A stretch of 64,000 nt of DNA. Source: Hymenobacter chitinivorans DSM 11115 (GTDB lineage: Bacteria; Bacteroidota; Bacteroidia; Cytophagales; Hymenobacteraceae). The position numbers were made by a program, and so were the translations under genes. The number at the start of each line of letters is the position of its first letter. Position 1 is the first letter of the stretch. Location of the stretch: contig NZ_PGFA01000002.1 in the NCBI RefSeq assembly GCF_002797555.1, positions 558,001 through 622,000 of the forward strand. Direction: 5' to 3'. This document shows positions 58,763 through 64,000 of this stretch, piece by piece. The notes under the pieces were generated by a model that saw nothing but the letters and a program-made list of their open reading frames with translations, was not told the DNA's origin and ran no database searches.

Positions 58763-60193
58763 TTATTTGCTGAAGCGGCGGGTCAGCTTCTGGTGGTCCT
58801 TGGTAACGAGGACCAGCGTGTAGAGCCCGTTTTTGAGGCCCGCCACGTCGAGGCGGTTGGTGTGGGCCGTACCGCTGGCTACTACTTTGCCCCGGTCGTC
58901 CACAATCTGGTACTGGCTGCCGCTCAGGTCTCGCTCCGCCCGAATCGTGAGCTGCGAGGTGGCCGGGTTGGGGTAGAGGTCAAACTCGGCCGGGGCTACC
59001 GTTGCTACAGCCGTTTCCGCCGCCATTCGCGCCGTGCCCGACTTGGTAATCCGGATCCAGTTAATATTCCAGCCGCCGGTCTGGGCAAAGACGCCGAAGT
59101 TGTAGGTGCCGGCATTCACATTCACCGTCTTCGACACGGTGGTCCAGTTTTGCCAGCCACCGGTAGCCGGAATGGCCACGTTGCCGAGCTGAATAGAGCC
59201 GGCGTTCAGGTCCGACGACAAGGTGCCGCCGCTGGGGCTGGCCACGCGGTACTCCAGGGTGTAAGTGCCCGAAGTCGGGAAGTTGATGCTGCTGTAGGCC
59301 ATCCAGTCGCCGGCGTCAATCCAGCCCACATCCTGGCCGCCACCCGTGTCGGAGGTCGTTTCCAGCTGCACGCCGTTCATGGAGCTGTAGCTTTCGGCCT
59401 GAATAGTGAGCGAGGTGGTGGTCGGCGGGGGCGTGCTGGTTTTCTGGTACACCCGCACGTAGTCCACAAACATGGTGGCGGGCAGCTTGCTTTCGTCCAC
59501 GGTTTGCCCGGGCCAGTTGCCGGCCACGGCCAGGTTCAGCAGCAGAAAGAAGGGCCGCTGAAATTCCTCGGTGCTGCCCGTGCCGCCCGTAATGTTGATT
59601 TCGTGGTACTTCACGCCGTCCACAAACCAACGGATGTAGGTCGGCTCCCATTCCACCGAGTACACGTGGTAGGCGTCGGGGGAGGTAATGATGTTGCCGC
59701 CGTACTCGGCGTGGCCGTTGCTGTCCCAGTGCACGGTGCCGTACACCTTGTTTTCGGCGTTGATGTGCTCCATAACGTCAATTTCGCCGCAGGCCGGCCA
59801 GCCCACCGACCCAATATTGGCGCCCAGCATCCAGAAGGCGGGCCACAAGCCTTGGCCCAGGGGCAGCTTCATGCGGGCCTCAATCTTGCCGAAAGTGAAC
59901 TGCTTCAGCCCCTGGGTTTTCATCCGGGCCGAGGTGTAGGGCATGCCGCCCACGTTTTCCTTGCGGGCCGTAATCATCAGCTCCGTGCCGTTGACGGTGG
60001 CGTTGGCGCGCTGGTAGTACTGTTTTTCGTTGTTGCCCCAGCCGCCGCCGCCGGTTTCGAACACCCAGCTCGAACTGATGCTGCCGTTGAATTCATCAGC
60101 CCAGACTTGCTGGTAAGTTTGGGCTTTGGCCGGAACGTTGCACAATGCCAGGATGGCTGCGGCACGCCACAGCGTAGTAAAGGTTTTTTTCAT
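58763..60193 (-). CDS. Secreted GH16 beta-glucanase with CBM6 and T9SS tail
   Basis: 476 residues from the ATG at 60193; an upstream in-frame ATG at 60280 lacks a signal peptide. Signal peptide at 1-24. The GH16 domain (26-265) has the catalytic motif GEIDVMEHI with Glu137, Asp139 and Glu142, and YQQVWADEFNGSISSSWVFE, LWPAFWMLGANIG, HVYSVEWEPTYIRWFVDGVK and the closing MFVDYVRVYQK, the endo-1,3-beta-glucanase (laminarinase) type. A CBM6-like module (about 275-395) and T9SS tail (FDLYPNPATSQLTIRAERDL, RRFSK) follow. A TATATTTG promoter element lies about 170 bases upstream. Confident. Confidence 0.93.
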   Translation of the reverse strand: MKKTFTTLWRAAAILALCNVPAKAQTYQQVWADEFNGSISSSWVFETGGGGWGNNEKQYYQRANATVNGTELMITARKENVGGMPYTSARMKTQGLKQFTFGKIEARMKLPLGQGLWPAFWMLGANIGSVGWPACGEIDVMEHINAENKVYGTVHWDSNGHAEYGGNIITSPDAYHVYSVEWEPTYIRWFVDGVKYHEINITGGTGSTEEFQRPFFLLLNLAVAGNWPGQTVDESKLPATMFVDYVRVYQKTSTPPPTTTSLTIQAESYSSMNGVQLETTSDTGGGQDVGWIDAGDWMAYSSINFPTSGTYTLEYRVASPSGGTLSSDLNAGSIQLGNVAIPATGGWQNWTTVSKTVNVNAGTYNFGVFAQTGGWNINWIRITKSGTARMAAETAVATVAPAEFDLYPNPATSQLTIRAERDLSGSQYQIVDDRGKVVASGTAHTNRLDVAGLKNGLYTLVLVTKDHQKLTRRFSK

Positions 60194-60364
60194 GGTTGGT
60201 GGGATTGGAAGTGGAAAGAACAGACGTGCGGAAGCCGGCCGAGCAGTAGGGCTCAGAAGTAAGACCGGACGGGAAGACAAGGGGAAGAGCTAGGCGACGG
60301 CGCGAGCAATAGGCAAAGCTGCGCGGCAAGGAAAAAAGGTCGGTAGCAACAGGGGTGGTGTAGC

Positions 60365-60397
60365 CAAATATACCCTTTTCATCCGGCTAAAAGCAAG
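60365..60397 (-). promoter_or_regulatory. Candidate promoter for the GH16 gene
   Basis: On the minus strand CTTG (60394-60397), 21 bases, then TATATTTG (60365-60372). It is a close fit to TTTG / TAnnTTTG and implies a leader of about 165 bases. The remaining gap 60398-60672 is AT-rich near 60540-60640 and holds nothing else I can support. Confidence 0.5.
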
Positions 60398-60672
60398 CTG
60401 CTAAATGGGTTCAGCAGGCGCCTGAAATTGACTCTGCTAGTAGGTTACACACTTAAAGCACACCTGCCCCGCCGGATTTAACCCGCGAAACAGGCTGGAT
60501 TTCCACTTTTAGGGCACAATACCCCGCGGTTAAAAAACACGCAAAAAACCTTGTTCAATAAGTGATTTAATTGATACAATTTCAAAATATACGTTGTAAT
60601 ACTATAAATAAGGCAAAAAAATATGCTTCGGATGTAAGGCTGGGTTTACGCTGCCACACGCTCTGCCGGACA

Positions 60673-60703
60673 CAAAAAAGCCGGCCCATTCCTGGCCCGG
60701 CCT
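60673..60703 (-). terminator. Terminator after the TetR-family gene
   Basis: On the minus strand GCCGGGCCA / TGGGCCGGC (one mismatch, 4-base loop) followed by six T's. Confidence 0.7.
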
Positions 60704-60727
60704 CGTCGTGCTGCGTAACGGCCGCCG

Positions 60728-61261
60728 CTACGCCTGGTCCTGGTACTTGGACTTGATAAAGTTCAGCATCTCCTGAATCTGCTCGTCGGTTTTCTGGGCC
60801 TGAATTTTCCACAGCGCGTCGATGAGCAGCAGCAGCAGGCTTACTTCCTTGTCGGGCTCCTGGTAGTGCAGCTTCTCGAAGGCGCGGTGCAGCAGGGCCG
60901 GTACGGGCTGCAAAAACCGCTCGTGCTGCTTCTGGGCCACTTCGCTGTTGGTCAGCCGCGACTGGAGCTTCCAGAAGTACGGCTCTTCCTTGACCAGCTT
61001 ATAGGGCAGCTCAATCACGCTGTGAATCAGACCCAGCGGGTCGCGCTCCTCCAGCCAGCCGCGGTTGGCCTCGATGATGCGCTTGTAGCCGTTCTTTATA
61101 ATAAACTCCAGGAGTTGTTCCTTGGAGCCAAAGTACTTGAAGATCAGGGCTTCCGAGACGCCTGCCTCTTTGGCAATCAGCTGGGTGGGCGTGTGCTCGA
61201 AGCCCTTGTCGCCGAATAGCTGCAATGCTACCTGGGCAATATGCTGCTTACGGTTGGTCAT
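60728..61261 (-). CDS. TetR/AcrR-family transcriptional regulator
   Basis: 177 residues from the ATG at 61261. The N-terminal helix-turn-helix is typical: HIAQVALQLFGDKGFEHTPT, QLIAKEAGVSEALIFKYFGS and KEQLLEFI. The C-terminal ligand domain (50-177) has no recognisable signature. An upstream frame extension (to 61381) is rejected because the HTH normally begins within a few residues of the start. It is a single gene with its own terminator, close to the GH16 gene and the aldolase. Its ligand and targets are unknown. Confidence 0.9.
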   Translation of the reverse strand: MTNRKQHIAQVALQLFGDKGFEHTPTQLIAKEAGVSEALIFKYFGSKEQLLEFIIKNGYKRIIEANRGWLEERDPLGLIHSVIELPYKLVKEEPYFWKLQSRLTNSEVAQKQHERFLQPVPALLHRAFEKLHYQEPDKEVSLLLLLIDALWKIQAQKTDEQIQEMLNFIKSKYQDQA

Positions 61262-61388
61262 GGGTGGGTGTAGTTTGAGCGGGAAAAACCCGGCGGGACA
61301 GCCTGGGAGCGGGAAAGGCCGTGAGTTAATAAAAAGCCACCAACGGGTAGCGGCCGGAAAAGTGCCAGTTGCTGTAAGCACAACCCTG

Positions 61389-61396
61389 CAAATCTA
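61389..61396 (-). promoter_or_regulatory. Candidate -7 element for the TetR-family gene
   Basis: TAGATTTG on the minus strand matches TAnnTTTG, 128 bases before the start; no -33 partner is seen. Confidence 0.35.
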
Positions 61397-61487
61397 TTAA
61401 TCTGCGGCTATGTAATCATAACCCTACCCGGGCAAAAGTTGAATTGTTTTTGCCCTTACCCCTTCCGGCTGGATAGGCTTACTACAA

Positions 61488-61521
61488 AAAAAGCCCCCGC
61501 AAGGTTTTGCGGGGGCTTTTT
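61488..61521 (-). terminator. Intrinsic terminator after fructose-bisphosphate aldolase
   Basis: Perfect 15-bp stem AAAAAGCCCCCGCAA / TTGCGGGGGCTTTTT with a 4-base loop, about 36 bases after the aldolase stop. Confidence 0.9.
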
Positions 61522-61556
61522 CAGAAGGGGGGTAGCCACGCGGGCCGGGCAATAAA

Positions 61557-62642
61557 CTAGGGGCGGCGGTTGACGGCGTTCAAGTCTTCGAAGGCTTGCT
61601 TGAGGCGCGCCACAAAGGTTTCTTCGCCTTTGCGCAGCCACACGCGCGGGTCGTAGTACTTCTTGTTGGGCGAGTCGGCGCCGCTGGGGTTACCGATCTG
61701 GCCCTGTAGGAAGGCTTCGTTCTGCACGTAATAGTCCTTGATACCTTCCCACAGGGCCCACTGCAGGTCGGTGTCGATGTTCATCTTGATGGCGCCGTAG
61801 CTGATGGCCTCGCGGATTTCCTCCTGCGACGAGCCCGAGCCGCCGTGAAACACGAAGTCGATGGGCAGGGCCTCCTCGATGTTGTGCTTCTGGCGCAGAA
61901 ACTCCTGGGAGTTGTGCAGGATCTTGGGCTGCAGCTTCACGTTGCCGGGTTTGTACACACCGTGCACGTTGCCGAAAGCGGCGGCGATGGTGAAGCGGTT
62001 GCTCACCTCGCTCAGCTGCTCGTAGGCGTAGGCCACTTCCTCGGGCTGGGTGTAGAGCTTGCTGGAGTCCACGTCGGAGTTGTCGACGCCGTCTTCCTCG
62101 CCGCCGGTTACGCCCAGCTCAATTTCCAGCGTCATGCCAATTTTGGCCATGCGCTCCAGGTAACGCTTGCAGATTTCGATGTTCTCCTCAATCGGCTCCT
62201 CCGACAGGTCCAGCATGTGGGAGCTGTAGAGGGGCTGGCCGTACTGGGCGTAGTGCTTTTCGCCGGCTTCGAGCAAGCCGTCAATCCAGGGCAGGAGCTT
62301 TTTAGCGGCGTGGTCGGTGTGCAGAATCACCGGCACGTCGTAGAGCTGGGCCATCAGGTGCACGTGCTGGGCGCCCGAAATGGCGCCGGCAATGCTGGCG
62401 CGCTGGTCGCCGTTGGGCACCGATTTGCCGGCGAAGAACTGGGCCCCACCGTTCGAAAACTGGATGATAACCGGCGAGTTGAGCGCCTTGGCCGTTTCGA
62501 GCACGGCATTTACCGTGTTGCTGCCCGTCACGTTGACGGCGGGCAGGGCAAAGCCCTGGGCCTTGGCTACCTTAAACAGGGATTGAACTTCGTCGCCGTG
62601 GAGCACGCCGGCGCGCAAGCCGGTAAGCGTTGATTCTGCCAT
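61557..62642 (-). CDS. fbaA: Fructose-bisphosphate aldolase, class II
   Basis: 361 residues from the ATG at 62642. It is the zinc aldolase of glycolysis and gluconeogenesis. Zinc and catalytic motifs: VILHTDHAAKKLLPWID, LEIELGVTGGEEDGVDNSDV, AAAFGNVHGVYKPGNVKL and FVFHGGSGSSQEEI, then GAIKMNIDTDLQWA. The length and the insertion pattern fit the class IIA (E. coli FbaA-like) group. It is divergent from the LacI-type gene across 307 bases and ends in a strong terminator. Very confident. Confidence 0.95.
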   Translation of the reverse strand: MAESTLTGLRAGVLHGDEVQSLFKVAKAQGFALPAVNVTGSNTVNAVLETAKALNSPVIIQFSNGGAQFFAGKSVPNGDQRASIAGAISGAQHVHLMAQLYDVPVILHTDHAAKKLLPWIDGLLEAGEKHYAQYGQPLYSSHMLDLSEEPIEENIEICKRYLERMAKIGMTLEIELGVTGGEEDGVDNSDVDSSKLYTQPEEVAYAYEQLSEVSNRFTIAAAFGNVHGVYKPGNVKLQPKILHNSQEFLRQKHNIEEALPIDFVFHGGSGSSQEEIREAISYGAIKMNIDTDLQWALWEGIKDYYVQNEAFLQGQIGNPSGADSPNKKYYDPRVWLRKGEETFVARLKQAFEDLNAVNRRP

Positions 62643-62855
62643 TGAGGGAGAGAAATTAGGGTACGAAAGGAGAATGGGAATGAGGAAGAGCGAGGGTAAG
62701 CCGCGGCACCCCGGCGCGGCCACTACCGGAGCCGAAGCCAGGCTTCGCCACCGGAACTGCCCGGGCCGGGACTGTACGATTCGGCCGCCTTATTACTGGA
62801 TAAACCGGGGCAAAGGGGCCAAAAGTTTCGGGGCTGCCGCGCCCCGGAACTGCGC

Positions 62856-62863
62856 TAAAGATA
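62856..62863 (-). promoter_or_regulatory. Candidate -7 element for the aldolase gene
   Basis: TATCTTTA on the minus strand differs from TAnnTTTG by one base. It lies 214 bases before the aldolase start in the divergent gap 62643-62949. A TATCTTG at 62908-62914 may be a plus-strand counterpart for the LacI-type gene. No clear LacI operator palindrome was found. Confidence 0.3.
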
Positions 62864-62949
62864 AGGCAGATTTCATACACGCGCGGGTTTTGCTGTGAAA
62901 TTGGCTCTATCTTGAGCCCCGGCAACTGTCCACCCAATTTTTCAAGTGC

Positions 62950-63990
62950 ATGGCAAACCGTCGGGCCTCCATTACTGATTTAGCTAAAGCCCTGAACCTG
63001 TCGGCCTCCACCGTTTCCCGGGCCCTGGCCGACCACAACGACGTGAGCGAGGCTACCAAGGAGCGGGTGCGGCAGGCGGCTCAGGAGCTCAACTACCGGC
63101 CCAACCAGCTGGCCGCCGCCCTGCGCCGGGGCCACAGCAAAACCCTGGGCGTGCTGGTGCCCCACATTACCGGCAACTTCTTTCCCCACGTCGTGCACGG
63201 CATTGCCACCGAGGCCAGCAAGTCGGGCTACAACGTGCTGATCTGCCAGTCGGACGAAGACGTGCAGCAGGAAAAGAAGAACATCGACCTGTTTATGAAC
63301 GCCCAGGTGGAAGGCATTCTGGTGTCGTTGGCTAACACTACCCAGGATTTTACCCACTTCGACGAGGTCAAGAATCAGCGCCTGCCGCTCGTGTTCTTCG
63401 ACCGAATTATCGAGGGTTTCCAGGGGCCCAACGTGAGTGCCGTGGTGCTCAACGACTATCTGGGGGCCTACCAGGCCGTGTCTCACCTCATCGAGCAGGG
63501 CTGCACCCGGATTGGCATTTTCAGCGGCCCGCTGCACGTCAACATCAACAAGAACCGCTACCAGGGCTACCTCGACGCGCTCCAGGCCCACGGGCTGCCC
63601 CTGCGCCGCGAGTATGTGTCGCACCACAGCGACATCAACCTCAAAAGCGGGACCCAGGCCATGCGCAAGCTGCTGCGGCTGCCCCAGCGCCCCGATGCCG
63701 TGTTTGCCTCCAACGACCTGGCCATCGTGGGGGCTATGCAGGTGGCTAAGGAGCAAGGGCTGCGCGTGCCCCAGGACGTGGCCCTGATTGGCTTCAGCAA
63801 CGAGGCCTTCACCGAGCTGACCGAGCCCCGGCTGACGTCGGTGGACCAGCGCAGTGAGCAAATGGGCCGCACCGCCGTGCGCTTGCTGCTCAAGCTCCTA
63901 AACCGCCCCGCCACCGCCGCGCCCCTTAAGCCCGTCGTGCTGGAGCCCAAACTCATTATCCGGGAGTCGTCGGTGCGCATCCGGCGCTAG
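62950..63990 (+). CDS. LacI-family transcriptional regulator
   Basis: 346 residues, full length. The N-terminal HTH is ASITDLAKALNLSASTVSRA followed by LADHNDVSEATKERV and the hinge helix YRPNQLAAALRRG. The periplasmic-binding-like core has TLGVLVPHITGNFFPHVVHG, EGILVSLANTTQD, LVFFDRIIEGFQGPNVSAVV, RIGIFSGPLHVNINKNRYQG and DAVFASNDLAIVGAMQVAKE, then DVALIGFSNEAFTELTEP and TSVDQRSEQMGRTAVRLLL. It probably responds to a sugar or sugar phosphate. It is divergent from the aldolase, so that gene is a candidate target. Confident on family. Confidence 0.93.
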   Translation: MANRRASITDLAKALNLSASTVSRALADHNDVSEATKERVRQAAQELNYRPNQLAAALRRGHSKTLGVLVPHITGNFFPHVVHGIATEASKSGYNVLICQSDEDVQQEKKNIDLFMNAQVEGILVSLANTTQDFTHFDEVKNQRLPLVFFDRIIEGFQGPNVSAVVLNDYLGAYQAVSHLIEQGCTRIGIFSGPLHVNINKNRYQGYLDALQAHGLPLRREYVSHHSDINLKSGTQAMRKLLRLPQRPDAVFASNDLAIVGAMQVAKEQGLRVPQDVALIGFSNEAFTELTEPRLTSVDQRSEQMGRTAVRLLLKLLNRPATAAPLKPVVLEPKLIIRESSVRIRR

Positions 63991-64000
63991 GCCTTCGGGA

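Overview
The window comes from a GC-rich member of the Bacteroidota. A Hymenobacter-like cytophagale is the best guess, from overall sequence feel and not from any search. Supporting signs are four secreted proteins with C-terminal type IX secretion (T9SS) sorting domains, several TTTG / TAnnTTTG promoter elements typical of the phylum, poor Shine-Dalgarno sequences, and gaps filled with palindromic repeats. I see no rRNA, tRNA, CRISPR array, phage or transposase gene.

Layout. (1) 1-5.6 kb: the 3' part of an alpha-2-macroglobulin gene, a secreted Lys/Ser-rich protein, a [2Fe-2S] ferredoxin, a thioredoxin-reductase-like ferredoxin-NADP reductase and a small unknown. (2) 5.7-15.4 kb: glutamate synthase (gltB, gltD), an OmpR-type regulator that has lost its phospho-acceptor Asp, and a SulP transporter fused to a beta-carbonic anhydrase. 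(3) 16-24 kb: a purine-ring catabolic locus. The membrane urate hydroxylase puuD diverges from allB-allC-allE-(small membrane protein)-uraD-uraH and a CitE-like lyase. (4) 24-32 kb: a DUF434 protein, a PaiB-like flavoprotein and a urease locus (ureD convergent with ureH, ureAB fusion, an unknown gene, ureC, ureF, ureG). (5) 32-39 kb: a multi-PAS hybrid kinase convergent with a LytTR regulator, two small secreted proteins and a helical-repeat protein. (6) 39-52.4 kb: branched-chain amino acid synthesis, ilvE-ilvD-ilvB-ilvN-ilvC-ilvA-leuA-leuC-leuD-leuB. It is preceded by a leader peptide and terminator that look like a classic attenuator. (7) 52.5-60.2 kb: four T9SS-exported proteins (GH18 chitinase-like, GH128-like, metzincin protease, GH16 beta-glucanase), three of which carry nearly the same carbohydrate-binding module. 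(8) 60.7-64 kb: a TetR regulator, class II fructose-bisphosphate aldolase and a LacI regulator.

How parts fit together. Regions 2-4 form a plausible nitrogen-salvage chain: urate to 5-hydroxyisourate (PuuD), OHCU (UraH), allantoin (UraD), allantoate (AllB), ureidoglycine (AllC), ureidoglycolate (AllE). Urea would go to ammonia by urease, and glutamate synthase would capture the nitrogen. The glyoxylate left over has no recognised consumer except the CitE/HpcH-like protein at the operon end, which makes that gene a good candidate for an undescribed step. Region 7 looks like an extracellular kit against fungal-type cell walls (chitin, beta-1,3-glucan, protein).

The most unusual non-coding material is the ilv leader, a collinear element shared by the ilvE and leuA upstream regions, a nested palindrome of about 235 bp after the ureide operon, and a pair of MITE-like elements inside the urease and ilv loci. 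All functions are read from motifs and family knowledge; no database search was possible.
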